Positions 9,239-17,537 of a stretch of 64,000 nucleotides of DNA are shown here, piece after piece; within the stretch, counting starts at the first letter, position 1, and each line of letters starts with the position of its first letter. This DNA comes from Zoogloea sp. (lineage in GTDB: Bacteria > Pseudomonadota > Gammaproteobacteria > Burkholderiales > Rhodocyclaceae): the NCBI RefSeq assembly GCF_028689785.1, contig NZ_JAQVCN010000009.1:35814-99813 (forward strand), given 5' to 3'. Position numbers and translations under genes: made by a program. The notes below the pieces were generated by a model, which was given only the letters and a program-made list of their open reading frames with translations, ran no database searches and was not told the DNA's origin.

Positions 9239-9996
9239 TCGAACTTGGCGTCAATATCGACCACGTGGCCACCCTGCGTCAGGCCCGCCGCACTTGGGAG
9301 CCGGATCCTTGCTGGGCGGCCATGGAGGCCCATCTGGGCGGTGCAGACGGGATTACCGTCCATTTGCGCGAGGATCGTCGCCACATTCAGGATGCCGATG
9401 TGCGCAAGCTTGGCGAGCTCACCCAGATCAAGCTCAACCTCGAGATGGCAGCAACCGACGAGATGGTTGGTATTGCCTGTGCGCTGAAGCCTCAGATGGC
9501 CATGTTTGTGCCTGAGGGGCGCCACGAGGTGACCACCGAGGGGGGGCTTGATATCGTCTCCCAAGAGGCCCGCCTCAAGGATGCGGTGGCGCGTCTGGCC
9601 GAGGAAGGCATCATCGTCAGTGTCTTCATTGATGCCGAGATCGCCCAGGTGGAGGCAGCCGAGCGCATCGGCGCGAAGGTCTGCGAAATCCATACGGGCC
9701 CTTACGCCCATGCCTTCCACAGCGCCGGGCGCGACGCGGAGAGCCCTGCGGTGCTCGCCGAAATCGACAAGATCCGTCAGGCCGGCGCCGCCATACGGGC
9801 GCTCGGGCTGCGCTTCAACGCGGGGCATGCGCTCAATTACTACAACGTCCAGCCCATCGCCCGGTTGCCGGGCATTCGCGAGCTGCATATCGGGCACGCC
9901 ATCGTCAGCCGTTCGGTGTTCACCGGTCTTCGTGAGGCCGTGCGTGAGATGAAGCGTCTCATGCGGGAAGCCGCCGAGCGCGGCGAGCCGGCGTGA
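9235..9996 (+). CDS. pdxJ: Pyridoxine 5'-phosphate synthase PdxJ
   Basis: A 253-residue TIM-barrel enzyme that joins 1-deoxy-xylulose 5-phosphate and 3-amino-2-oxopropyl phosphate to give pyridoxine 5'-phosphate in vitamin B6 synthesis. Family motifs: ELGVNIDHVATLRQARRTWEPDP at the N-terminus, DGITVHLREDRRHI, EIHTGPYA, and LRFNAGHALNYYNV followed by ELHIGHAI. The rare TTG start at 9235 overlaps the recO stop and gives exactly the family N-terminus. It overlaps acpS by four bases. Confidence 0.96.
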   Translation: MIELGVNIDHVATLRQARRTWEPDPCWAAMEAHLGGADGITVHLREDRRHIQDADVRKLGELTQIKLNLEMAATDEMVGIACALKPQMAMFVPEGRHEVTTEGGLDIVSQEARLKDAVARLAEEGIIVSVFIDAEIAQVEAAERIGAKVCEIHTGPYAHAFHSAGRDAESPAVLAEIDKIRQAGAAIRALGLRFNAGHALNYYNVQPIARLPGIRELHIGHAIVSRSVFTGLREAVREMKRLMREAAERGEPA

Positions 9997-10370
9997 TCTA
10001 CGGGGTCGGCACCGACATCGTGCGGGTGGCCCGTATGGCCGATGCGCTGACCCGCCACGGAGTGCGCTTCGCCGAGCGCATCCTGGATGTCTCCGAGCAG
10101 CCCGCATTTCATTCGGCCGCTGCCCCGGACCGCTTCCTGGCCAAACGCTTTGCTGCCAAGGAGGCCTTCGGCAAGGCCCTCGGCACCGGCGTCGCCGTGC
10201 CGGCCACGCTGCACGCCCTGCGGGTTGGTCATGATGCGCTGGGCAAGCCCCACTTCGAGTACTCACCAAGCCTCGCCGATTACATGACGGAGCGGGGCCT
10301 CTGCGCTCATCTCAGCCTGTCCGACGAGGCCGACTATGTTGTTGCTTTTGCCGTCATCGAAAGACCATGA
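9993..10370 (+). CDS. acpS: Holo-[acyl-carrier-protein] synthase AcpS
   Basis: A 125-residue phosphopantetheinyl transferase that converts apo-ACP into holo-ACP using coenzyme A. The magnesium-binding Asp is in the N-terminal IYGVGTDIVRVARM motif, and the second signature RFLAKRFAAKEAFGKALGTG is complete. GTG 9993 overlaps the pdxJ stop, and the 3' end overlaps nagZ by four bases, so the pdxJ-acpS-nagZ run is probably one coupled transcript. Confidence 0.96.
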   Translation: MIYGVGTDIVRVARMADALTRHGVRFAERILDVSEQPAFHSAAAPDRFLAKRFAAKEAFGKALGTGVAVPATLHALRVGHDALGKPHFEYSPSLADYMTERGLCAHLSLSDEADYVVAFAVIERP

Positions 10371-11404
10371 AGTCCTCTCCTGCCTTCCCCGGCCCCGTCA
10401 TGCTCGACGTTGTTGGCCACGAGATCACCGCCGAAGAGCGGGAGATCTTGCAGCATCCCCTTGTTGGCGGCGTAATTCTGTTCGCCCGCAACTATGCCGA
10501 GCCGGAGCAACTGCGCGCCCTCACTGGGGCGATCCGCGCTGCCCGGCCGGAGCTGGTGATTTCCGTCGATCATGAAGGGGGGCGCGTGCAGCGTTTCCGC
10601 GAGGGCTTCACCCGGCTGCCGGCGATGCGTCGTCTCGGCGAGGCCTGGGCGGCTGATCCGGCGGTGGGCAGGGCCTGCGCCCGCCAGGCCGGCTTTGTGC
10701 TCGCCGCCGAGTTGCGCGCCCATGGTGTGGACCTTAGCTATGCCCCGGTGCTTGACCTGGATTACGGCGTCAGCAGCGTGATTGGCGACCGGGCTTTCCA
10801 TCGGGATCCCCAGGTGGCCGCCGAGCTGGCCGGCGAGGTGGTGGCCGGGCTGGCCGACGCCGGCCTGCGAGCGGTAGGCAAGCATTTTCCCGGGCATGGC
10901 GCTGTCGAGGCGGATTCCCATGTGGCGATTCCCGTGGACAGCCGCAGCTTCGAAGCCGTGTGGGCCGAGGACATCGTTCCTTTCCGCGTGCTCGCCCCCC
11001 AGTTGGGCGGTGTAATGCCTGCCCATGTGATCTTCGAGAACATCGATGCCCGTCCGGCGGGTTTCTCCCATTTCTGGCTGCAGGATGTGCTGCGCGGCAG
11101 GCTCGGCTTTCAAGGCGTGATTTTCAGCGACGACCTGACCATGGAAGGGGCCAGTGTGGCCGGGGGCATCGTGGCCCGGGCCGAGGCTGCGCACTCCGCC
11201 GGCTGCGACATGGTACTGGTGTGCAACCGCCCGGACATGGCCGTGGACCTGCTCGACAACTGGCGCCCCGAGGCACATGCGGGCAGTCGTGAGCGCATCA
11301 TGGCACTGCGCCCCAGGCCGGGGACAGCGCCGGCAGATCCTGACACCCTGGCCGGCTGGGCACCTTATTGCGCGGCCCGTGACGGCGTGCGGGCCCTCGC
11401 CTGA
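10367..11404 (+). CDS. nagZ: Beta-N-acetylhexosaminidase NagZ
   Basis: A 345-residue cytosolic family-3 glycoside hydrolase that removes N-acetylglucosamine from anhydro-muropeptides during peptidoglycan recycling. Visible family motifs: VISVDHEGGRVQRFREGFTRLP, the catalytic loop KHFPGHGAVEADSH (about residues 175-190), and the nucleophile Asp in VIFSDDLTMEGA. Start ATG 10367 overlaps acpS. The length is normal for the single-domain proteobacterial type. Confidence 0.96.
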   Translation: MKSSPAFPGPVMLDVVGHEITAEEREILQHPLVGGVILFARNYAEPEQLRALTGAIRAARPELVISVDHEGGRVQRFREGFTRLPAMRRLGEAWAADPAVGRACARQAGFVLAAELRAHGVDLSYAPVLDLDYGVSSVIGDRAFHRDPQVAAELAGEVVAGLADAGLRAVGKHFPGHGAVEADSHVAIPVDSRSFEAVWAEDIVPFRVLAPQLGGVMPAHVIFENIDARPAGFSHFWLQDVLRGRLGFQGVIFSDDLTMEGASVAGGIVARAEAAHSAGCDMVLVCNRPDMAVDLLDNWRPEAHAGSRERIMALRPRPGTAPADPDTLAGWAPYCAARDGVRALA

Positions 11405-11421
11405 ATTCGGGGCTCGCGGTC

Positions 11422-13218
11422 GTGGCCTTTGACGCCAAAGCCTTTCTGCGCACCCTTACCGAGGAGCCCGGCGTCTATCGCATGATCGGGGCCGACGATG
11501 CGGTGTTGTACGTCGGTAAAGCGAAGAATCTGAAGCGTCGGGTGTCCTCGTATTTTCAGCGTACCCAGCTCAGTCCGCGGATCGCCATCATGGTGGGGCA
11601 GGTACAGCGGGTGGATATCACCGCCACCCGCTCCGAGGCGGAGGCGCTGATCCTCGAGAACAATCTCATCAAGAGCCTCGGGCCCAAGTACAACATCCTG
11701 TTTCGGGACGACAAGTCTTACCCCTACATCGCCCTGTCGGGGGGAGATTTTCCCCAGATCTACTATCACCGCGGGGGCTTCCGGAAGGGCGTGCGCTATT
11801 TCGGGCCCTTCCCCAACAGCTGGGCGGTGCGCGAGAGCCTGCATCTGATGCAGAAGATCTTCCGCCTGCGCACCTGTGAGGACAGCACCTTCAGCAACCG
11901 CTCGCGCCCTTGTCTGCTGCACCAGATTCAGCGCTGTACCGGGCCCTGTGTCGGGCTGATCGACAAGGATGCCTATGCCGCTGACGTGCAGCTGGCCAGC
12001 CTGTTCCTCAACGGTCGCCATGGTGACGTGGTGGACGATCTGTCCAGGCGCATGCAGGAGGCCTCCGACGCGCTGGCCTTCGAAAAGGCCGTCGTTTATC
12101 GCGACCAGATCCGTAACCTGCAGGCCGTGCTTCACAAGCAGTTCGTCGAAAGCGCCAGGGACGAAGATGTGGATGTTCTCGCCGCGGTGGAGCGGGGCGG
12201 CATGGTATGCGTCAACCTGGCCATGATCCGTGGCGGGCGTCACCTGGGTGACCGGCCCCTGTTCCCCAGCAACGCCCAGGGCTGCACGCCCCTGGACGCG
12301 CTGGTGGCCTTCGTCGAGCAGCACTACCTGGATCACCCGTTGCCGGGAAAGATTCTGGTCAACGTCGACCCTGTGGTCGTCAAGGATGCCCTCGACGAGG
12401 TGATCGAAGGCAAGGTCGGTGTCATGGCTGCCCGCTACGAGAACGAGCGGGCGTGGATGGGCATGGCCGAGAACAACGCCGGCCTGGCCCTGATGGTGCG
12501 GGAGCAGGAGTCCAGTCGGGGGGAGCAGCGTCTCGAGGCCCTGCGCGATGCCCTTGGTTTGGCGGATACGCCCAGCCGGATCGAGTGTTTCGACATCTCC
12601 CACACCATGGGTGAATCCACAGTGGCCTCCTGCGTGGTATGGGATGGCAAGGCCATGAAGAAGTCCGAGTATCGGCGCTACAACATCGCCGGCATTACCG
12701 CCGGCGATGACTACGCCGCCATGCGCCAGGCCCTGACCCGGCGCTACGAGAAGGTGGCTGCCGGCGAAGGTGTTCGCCCCGACCTGATCCTCATCGATGG
12801 CGGCAAGGGGCAGATGGGAGTGGCCCGGGAGGTGCTGGCCGAGCTGGGGCTGGAGGCCATCACGATGTTTGGCGTGGCCAAGGGCGAGAGCCGCAAGCCA
12901 GGGCTGGAAGAGCTGGTCTTTCCCGACGGGCGTGAGCCGGTACACATGCGCCCAGATGCGCCGGCACTGCACTTGATCCAGGAAATCCGTGACGAAGCTC
13001 ACCGCTTTGCCATCACTGGCCACCGGGCCCGCCGGGCCAAGACCCGTAACACCTCGCGCCTGGAGGACATCGCCGGGGTCGGGCCGACACGGCGGAAGAA
13101 GCTGCTGGCAGCCTTTGGCGGCATCGAGGGTGTGCGAAAGGCCACGATAGAGGATCTGTGCCGGGTGGAAGGCATCAACCGGCACCTTGCCGAACAGATA
13201 TACAATGCGATGCGATAG
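11422..13218 (+). CDS. uvrC: Excinuclease ABC subunit C
   Basis: A 598-residue nucleotide-excision-repair nuclease. The GIY-YIG domain is N-terminal (EEPGVYRMIGADDAVLYVGKAKNLKRRVSSYF). A cysteine region (RTCEDSTFSNRSRPCLLHQIQRCTGPC) and the UVR motif that contacts UvrB (SDALAFEKAVVYRDQIRNLQ) follow. The RNase H-like endonuclease domain (IECFDISHTMGESTVAS, LILIDGGKGQ) and two terminal helix-hairpin-helix motifs (LEDIAGVGPTRRKKLL) complete it. GTG 11422 is the first good start. The pairing with pgsA downstream is the usual proteobacterial arrangement. Confidence 0.97.
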   Translation: MAFDAKAFLRTLTEEPGVYRMIGADDAVLYVGKAKNLKRRVSSYFQRTQLSPRIAIMVGQVQRVDITATRSEAEALILENNLIKSLGPKYNILFRDDKSYPYIALSGGDFPQIYYHRGGFRKGVRYFGPFPNSWAVRESLHLMQKIFRLRTCEDSTFSNRSRPCLLHQIQRCTGPCVGLIDKDAYAADVQLASLFLNGRHGDVVDDLSRRMQEASDALAFEKAVVYRDQIRNLQAVLHKQFVESARDEDVDVLAAVERGGMVCVNLAMIRGGRHLGDRPLFPSNAQGCTPLDALVAFVEQHYLDHPLPGKILVNVDPVVVKDALDEVIEGKVGVMAARYENERAWMGMAENNAGLALMVREQESSRGEQRLEALRDALGLADTPSRIECFDISHTMGESTVASCVVWDGKAMKKSEYRRYNIAGITAGDDYAAMRQALTRRYEKVAAGEGVRPDLILIDGGKGQMGVAREVLAELGLEAITMFGVAKGESRKPGLEELVFPDGREPVHMRPDAPALHLIQEIRDEAHRFAITGHRARRAKTRNTSRLEDIAGVGPTRRKKLLAAFGGIEGVRKATIEDLCRVEGINRHLAEQIYNAMR

Positions 13219-13233
13219 CCCGCAAACGTCGAC

Positions 13234-13806
13234 ATGCTTTTCAATATCCCCAACTCCCTGACCTGGGCGCGCATTGCCCTGATCCCCTTTTTCGTCGGCA
13301 TCTACTACCTTCCGGATTCCGTCATTTCCGCGGAAGACAAGAACCTGGTGGCCACGCTGACCTTCATCGCTGCCGCGGTGACGGACTGGTTTGACGGCTA
13401 TCTTGCGCGCACCCTCGGTCAGACCTCGGCCTTCGGCGCCTTTCTTGATCCGGTGGCCGACAAACTGATGGTGGCCGCCGCCCTGATCGTTCTCGTGCAC
13501 CTCGGCCGGGTGGATTCCCTGATTGCGCTGGTCATTATCGGCCGCGAGATCACCATCTCGGCCCTGCGCGAATGGATGGCCAAGGTGGGCGCGGCTGGCA
13601 GCGTGGCGGTGGCTTTTGTCGGCAAGCTCAAGACTGCGGCCCAGATGTCGGCGATCCCTCTGCTGTTGTACCAGGCCCCGGCGTTCGGTTTTGACGGGAT
13701 GGCACTTGGTACCGTGCTGATATATGTGGCTGCGGTTCTGACCCTGTGGTCCATGGGCTACTACATGCGTTGTGCCTGGCCCGAGCTGATGAAGCGTAGC
13801 CGCTGA
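13234..13806 (+). CDS. pgsA: CDP-diacylglycerol-glycerol-3-phosphate 3-phosphatidyltransferase
   Basis: A 190-residue inner-membrane enzyme that makes phosphatidylglycerophosphate, the first committed step to phosphatidylglycerol and cardiolipin. The CDP-alcohol phosphotransferase signature is complete: DWFDGYLARTLGQTSAFGAFLDPVADK (the DGxxAR..G...DxxxD pattern). Several hydrophobic helices follow. The start MLFNIPNSLTWARIALIPFFV is the usual PgsA N-terminus. It ends just upstream of the tRNA array promoter. Confidence 0.96.
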   Translation: MLFNIPNSLTWARIALIPFFVGIYYLPDSVISAEDKNLVATLTFIAAAVTDWFDGYLARTLGQTSAFGAFLDPVADKLMVAAALIVLVHLGRVDSLIALVIIGREITISALREWMAKVGAAGSVAVAFVGKLKTAAQMSAIPLLLYQAPAFGFDGMALGTVLIYVAAVLTLWSMGYYMRCAWPELMKRSR

Positions 13807-13822
13807 AAGCGGCAATCCGGAT

Positions 13823-13850
13823 TTGACATCCAGAATTTTTTGCCTATAAT
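13823..13850 (+). promoter_or_regulatory. Sigma-70 promoter of the tRNA array
   Basis: TTGACA (13823-13828) and TATAAT (13845-13850), both perfect consensus, are separated by 16 bases. The GGCGGT downstream of the -10 box resembles the GC-rich discriminator of stringently controlled stable-RNA promoters. The first tRNA-Gly begins 14 bases after the -10 box. Confidence 0.9.
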
Positions 13851-13863
13851 GGCGGTCTGTCGA

Positions 13864-13939
13864 GCGGCAGTAGCTCAGTTGGTAGAGCGCAACCTTGCCA
13901 AGGTTGAGGTCGAGAGTTCGAGACTCTTCTGCCGCTCCA
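13864..13939 (+). tRNA. tRNA-Gly (GCC), first copy
   Basis: A 76-base cloverleaf with the acceptor pair GCGGCAG/CTGCCGC and an encoded CCA. The anticodon stem CAACC/GGTTG encloses TTGCCAA, giving anticodon GCC. D-loop and T-loop (GTTCGAGAC) are normal. Confidence 0.97.
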
Positions 13940-13949
13940 AAGAATTTCC

Positions 13950-13968
13950 GGGGAAGCCTAGCTTCCCC
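13950..13968 (+). terminator. Hairpin between tRNA-Gly and tRNA-Cys
   Basis: GGGGAAGC pairs with GCTTCCCC around a CTA loop, followed by only GTTT. The weak U-tract suggests a partial terminator or a processing structure inside the tRNA transcript. Confidence 0.6.
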
Positions 13969-13980
13969 GTTTAGATTGAC

Positions 13981-14054
13981 GGCGCGATAGCAAAGCGGTT
14001 ATGCACCGGATTGCAAATCCGTGTAGGTCGGTTCGACTCCGGCTCGCGCCTCCA
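13981..14054 (+). tRNA. tRNA-Cys (GCA)
   Basis: A 74-base cloverleaf: acceptor GGCGCGA/TCGCGCC, CCA encoded, anticodon stem GGATT-GCA-AATCC giving GCA (Cys). The short variable loop is normal for this tRNA. It lies between two identical tRNA-Gly genes. Confidence 0.97.
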
Positions 14055-14067
14055 GGTGTAGATCCAA

Positions 14068-14143
14068 GCGGCAGTAGCTCAGTTGGTAGAGCGCAACCTT
14101 GCCAAGGTTGAGGTCGAGAGTTCGAGACTCTTCTGCCGCTCCA
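14068..14143 (+). tRNA. tRNA-Gly (GCC), second copy
   Basis: Base-for-base identical to the copy at 13864-13939 over all 76 positions, including CCA. It lies 13 bases after tRNA-Cys and is probably processed from the same transcript. Confidence 0.97.
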
Positions 14144-14150
14144 GAATGCG

Positions 14151-14198
14151 ACGGGGAAAGCGATGATTCGAGAGAATCTGCTTTCCCCGTTTTGTTTT
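14151..14198 (+). terminator. Terminator of the tRNA array
   Basis: ACGGGGAAAGC (14151-14161) pairs with GCTTTCCCCGT (14180-14190), an 11-bp stem with an 18-base loop, followed by TTTGTTTT. A strong intrinsic terminator at the end of the Gly-Cys-Gly array. Confidence 0.9.
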
Positions 14199-14408
14199 TG
14201 GGCTACCTGCCTTTCTTTGAGGCGATTTTTCCGTTTTCGCCCCCGTGTCTCCTGGACGCGCAGCATTCCGGCGTGCCTGAATCCCTTTCTCTCCCGGTGT
14301 AGCCTGCCTGACAAGGGGTTGTCGTAAGCCTGTCACGGTGCTGACTCAGGATTGGTGTCGTCGACAGTGATGTCGGCCCACTCTGGGCCGGACCGACGGG
14401 AGATCCGG

Positions 14409-14600
14409 ATGAAGCAAGTTCTCGATGCGCTCGCCAGAAAGCTGTGCAACACCGCCTTTGGTCCGGAGGTGACGGCTTTTCTGATGGATGGGGAGTGGCA
14501 GGCCCCTTTGTTTGTTCCAGATGCGTTCGACACGGCGGAGAGGGGGGTATTGGAACTGCCCGAGATCGTTGCTGGTTCGCGGGAGTTTCTTCGCTGCTGA
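14409..14600 (+). CDS. Small hypothetical protein
   Basis: A possible 63-residue protein starting MKQVLDALARKLCNTAFG, with a GGGAG-like ribosome-binding site about seven bases before ATG 14409. It has no signal peptide, membrane segment or motif I recognise. It stands alone between the tRNA terminator and the glycosyltransferase. Codon use is not clearly different from background, so it could be a chance ORF. The rest of 14199-14750 shows no other convincing gene. Confidence 0.35.
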   Translation: MKQVLDALARKLCNTAFGPEVTAFLMDGEWQAPLFVPDAFDTAERGVLELPEIVAGSREFLRC

Positions 14601-14753
14601 GGCCCGGCGCCTCGGGATACGATCCTGCCTTGGGGCCTCCTTTTGCGGCTGCTTCATTCGCAAGCATTCGTCATTGATCTGCCTGCATGGCCCGCCCGGT
14701 TCGGGTTGGGTGTGACTGCCTTGGCTGTTTTCTAGTACTATTCAAAGGTTTAC

Positions 14754-14795
14754 ACCGATATTTGCATCGGTATGGCTCGACTCCCCGGGGAGTCG
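14754..14795 (+). promoter_or_regulatory. Two hairpins upstream of the glycosyltransferase
   Basis: ACCGAT/ATCGGT (14754-14771) is followed by the perfect palindrome CGACTCCCC-GGGGAGTCG (14778-14795) and then GGCCTTTATG. The second hairpin could be a weak terminator or part of a structured leader. An AT-rich stretch just upstream (around 14729-14752) could hold a promoter. Confidence 0.45.
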
Positions 14796-14850
14796 GGCCT
14801 TTATGCGTTCCCCGCACCGGCGCGGGGCTGGCAGGGTTGAAAGGTCTGGT

Positions 14851-15687
14851 TTGAGCGGTACGGAATTCTCGGTTCTGATGGCGACCTACAGGCGCGACGA
14901 TGCGGGGCATCTCGAGCAGGCCCTGGAGAGTCTGACCAGGCAGAGCCTCGTGGCTTCGGAAGTGGTGCTGGTTGAAGATGGGCCTATCGGCGATGCAGCG
15001 CGGGCCGTCATCGAGCGCTATCGTGCCGCCCTCAACATCCAGTCGCTGGTGATGCCCCGCAACGTCGGGCTGGCAGCCGCCCTCAATGCCGGATTGCAGC
15101 ACTGCCGCCACGAACTCGTGTTTCGCTTCGACAGTGACGATATGGCGTTGCCGGAACGCTTCGCCCGGCAGCTTGCAGCCTTTGCTGCCGGCCCGGCGAT
15201 CGATGTCGTTGGTAGTTTTGCGCAGGAAATGGACAGCGCCGGTACACCGGGGAGAGTCCGTTCAATGCCGATTTCCCACGACGAGATTCTCGCCAAGCTG
15301 TGGGCCTGCCCCCTTATTCATCCCACGGTGGCCTACCGGCGCAGCCGGATATTGGCCGTTGGCGGCTACCGCACCGATCTGCGGCGCAGTGAGGACTACG
15401 ATCTGTGGTTTCGTTGCGCCAAGGCAGGCATGCGCTTCGGCAACCTGCCGGAAGCCCTGATCCTCCATCGTTTCGATCAAACCAGCCATCTGCGCCACGC
15501 TTTCCGGGATGCCCTGGAGAGGGCGCTGAGCGGCTACCGGGGGGCCTGTCTGCTCGGAATGCCCCTCTGGAAGCGCCTGGCCTGCTTTGTGCCCCTGGTG
15601 CGTGCGGTGTTGCCCACGCCCCTGCGCCACCCGGTCTATCGCCTGCTGTCGCGCTTCGACCCCCGACGCTCCGGTTCGCCAGACTAG
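14851..15687 (+). CDS. Glycosyltransferase family 2
   Basis: A 278-residue GT-A glycosyltransferase with SVLMATYRRDDAGHLEQAL at the N-terminus, VVLVEDGP, RNVGLAAALNAGLQ and the metal/sugar-nucleotide-binding FRFDSDDM motif. The acceptor-side part contains HPTVAYRRS and RRSEDYDLWFR. It resembles capsule or O-antigen side-chain transferases; donor and acceptor cannot be told. TTG 14851 has GAAAGG six bases upstream and places the family strand at the N-terminus. ATG 14803 would add 16 Arg-rich residues and sits in hairpin-forming DNA. The gene stands alone and faces DUF1178. Confidence 0.85.
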   Translation: MSGTEFSVLMATYRRDDAGHLEQALESLTRQSLVASEVVLVEDGPIGDAARAVIERYRAALNIQSLVMPRNVGLAAALNAGLQHCRHELVFRFDSDDMALPERFARQLAAFAAGPAIDVVGSFAQEMDSAGTPGRVRSMPISHDEILAKLWACPLIHPTVAYRRSRILAVGGYRTDLRRSEDYDLWFRCAKAGMRFGNLPEALILHRFDQTSHLRHAFRDALERALSGYRGACLLGMPLWKRLACFVPLVRAVLPTPLRHPVYRLLSRFDPRRSGSPD

Positions 15688-15717
15688 CTGCTGCGGGTTC
15701 TGCACCCACCTCAAGCC

Positions 15718-16140
15718 TCAGTGCATGTCGTCCTTGTCCGGGGGAACCGGCAGGATGGGAATGCCCTCGTCGATCAACTCGATCATCTCCTCCCTGTCGG
15801 CCTTGCCCCGGATGGCTCTTTCCTCGCTGTCGCCGTAATGGATACGGCGGGCCTCCTCGGCGAAGTGCTCGCCCACGTCCTCGGATCTGGCGGCGGCGCT
15901 GCGCAGGGCTTCGATCAGGCGAGCGGCAATGGCCTGAGGGTCGGGAGAGGCGGAAGTGGCAGGGGCAGAATGGGACGAGGTCTGGATGTACGGGGCCGAA
16001 GGCAGGCGCCGTACGTCACTGCTACCGCAATGGGGGCAGGTCACCAAACGGGTAGTGCGCTGGCTTTCGAAGGCGTCGCTGGAGGCAAACCAGGCTTCGA
16101 AGCGGTGCTCCCTGTCACAGCACAGGTCGAGGACGATCAT
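15718..16140 (-). CDS. DUF1178 family protein
   Basis: A 140-residue protein that begins MIVLDLCCDREHRFEAWFAS, with a second cysteine pair in TCPHCGSSDVRRLPSAP; together these look like a zinc ribbon. The C-terminus ends IDEGIPILPVPPDKDDMH, typical of DUF1178. The function is unknown. It converges with the glycosyltransferase and its upstream end faces the T6SS leader region, so a promoter for it may lie within 16141-16300. Confidence 0.88.
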   Translation of the reverse strand: MIVLDLCCDREHRFEAWFASSDAFESQRTTRLVTCPHCGSSDVRRLPSAPYIQTSSHSAPATSASPDPQAIAARLIEALRSAAARSEDVGEHFAEEARRIHYGDSEERAIRGKADREEMIELIDEGIPILPVPPDKDDMH

Positions 16141-16389
16141 GGTGAAGAGCTTTCATCGCTTCGCGAGACGTGGATTCAAGGCGAAGGCGTGCGTAATGCC
16201 AATATGGGCTCGGTGGGCTGAGGGATCGTATCGAAATCAACGCCCACCGTGAATGCTATGAAATCGGAAGCGGATATGTTATCAATTCAGCCTCACAAAC
16301 AGGCCTGCGGCGGCCTGCAAAAGTGTAGTCCGTTTTCTTTTGATTCAAGATATTCTTTCCTCTTCCCGGCATTCAGAGGAGAGGTCTTG
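16141..16389. other. Intergenic region between DUF1178 and the T6SS + arm
   Basis: About 250 bases between divergent genes, with an AT-richer stretch at 16265-16375 that stands out from the GC-rich surroundings. It should hold the promoters of DUF1178 (- strand) and tssA (+ strand). I see no consensus sigma-70 or sigma-54 element I would defend. Confidence 0.5.
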
Positions 16390-16434
16390 ATGATGATTCT
16401 TTGCCCAATCTGGGTGATGGGGCGGTGGGGGTGA
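16390..16434 (+). CDS. Possible 14-codon leader peptide before tssA
   Basis: The best ribosome-binding site in this region (AGAGGAGAGG, ending five bases before ATG 16390) serves a tiny ORF, MMILCPIWVMGRWG. Its TGA (16432-16434) overlaps a GTG codon in the tssA frame. The arrangement suggests translational coupling into tssA. The alternative is that this is simply how a frameshifted or misread tssA start looks. Confidence 0.35.
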   Translation: MMILCPIWVMGRWG

Positions 16435-17486
16435 ATGTGAATCTGGACGCATTGCTTGAACCCACGCCTGGCGATCTGCCTTGTGGTCCGAATCTGGAAT
16501 ACGACGACGATTTCCGTGAGCTTGAAAAGGCCGCCAACGGGACTCCCGAACTCGAGTTCGGTGCGGGTAACGGTGATGGCGTCACCCGGATCGAGGGCGT
16601 GGGGCCGGACTGGGCCAAAGTGCGCAAGCTCTCTGAGGGGCTCTTCTCCCGAAGCAAGGATCTCCGCGTTGCTGTTTTACTGACCCGGGCGCTGACCCAT
16701 TCCGACGGTCTGGCCGGGCTGGAAGCCGGGCTGCAATTCACACTCTCCCTCCTTGAGCGCTTCTGGGACCATGTCCACCCAATGCTCGACCGGGACGACA
16801 ACGATGACCCCACCGAGCGGATCAATGCCCTGGCCGGGCTGGCCTCGGAAGGCATGGTGGGGGCCGTTCGTGATGCCTGGGTGGTGCGCTCCCGCCAGAT
16901 CGGCATGCTCGTCGTCCGTGACGTGGAGGTGGCCGCAGGGCGGCTGCAGCCCAGAAGCGGCACGGAGGCATTGTCGGAAGGGCAGGTCATCGGGCTGATC
17001 ACCGCCGGTCTGGCGGATGATCCGGGGCTTGCCCTCCGGGTGCGGAAGCTCGAAGCGCTGCTCAAGAGTATTGATGTGCTCCTGTCCGAGCGGGTCGGTG
17101 CTGCAGACGGCATCGATTTCAAGCCGTTTCAGACTGTTCTTTACCCGGTCCGGCAGTTTGTCGAGCGGTGTCCGGGAGGAGGGCAGGACGACTCCATATC
17201 CGTCGATGCCACACCGGCCGACACGGGGAGTGTGAGCACGGGGGCAGTCAAGGCTCCTGCGGCCCCGGGGGAAATCAATTCCCGTGCAGACGTGCTCCAG
17301 ACCCTCGACCGGCTATGTGATTTCCTGGCCCGCACTGAACCGGGCAGCCCGGTTCCGATGGTCCTGCGGCGGGCCCAGAAGATGATGAACATGAACTTCC
17401 TCGAGCTCATGAACGACCTTGCTCCCGATGGCCTGGGGCAGGCAGAAAAGGTCGTTGGAGCACGTTTCGAATATCCGGAGTCGTGA
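16431..17486 (+). CDS. tssA: Type VI secretion protein TssA (ImpA family)
   Basis: About 351 residues. The ImpA-related N-terminal domain is clear: VNLDALLEPTPGDLPCGPNLEYDDDF, then DWAKVRKLSEGLFSRSKDLRVAVLLTRALTHSDGLAGLEAGL and ERFWDHVHPMLDRDDNDDPTERINAL. TssA organises baseplate assembly and sheath-tail polymerisation. The short C-terminal part ends SPVPMVLRRAQKMMNMNFLELMNDL, the type present in the H1-like TssA1 class. The track uses TTG 16401; GTG 16431 or 16437 fits the family N-terminus better and overlaps the leader ORF stop. First gene of the + arm. Confidence 0.9.
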   Translation: MNVNLDALLEPTPGDLPCGPNLEYDDDFRELEKAANGTPELEFGAGNGDGVTRIEGVGPDWAKVRKLSEGLFSRSKDLRVAVLLTRALTHSDGLAGLEAGLQFTLSLLERFWDHVHPMLDRDDNDDPTERINALAGLASEGMVGAVRDAWVVRSRQIGMLVVRDVEVAAGRLQPRSGTEALSEGQVIGLITAGLADDPGLALRVRKLEALLKSIDVLLSERVGAADGIDFKPFQTVLYPVRQFVERCPGGGQDDSISVDATPADTGSVSTGAVKAPAAPGEINSRADVLQTLDRLCDFLARTEPGSPVPMVLRRAQKMMNMNFLELMNDLAPDGLGQAEKVVGARFEYPES

Positions 17487-17537
17487 TACCGGCGAATTGC
17501 GCAGTGCAGTATCGCCACCCCCACATGGAGGCACAAA

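Noticed and set aside
11365-13815. 816-residue - strand ORF opposite uvrC and pgsA
   Set aside because: Antisense shadow of two clear genes; no family motifs.
16261-16375. Sigma-54 or sigma-70 promoter before tssA
   Set aside because: The stretch is AT-richer, but no GG-N10-GC element or acceptable -35/-10 pair with right spacing could be defended by eye.
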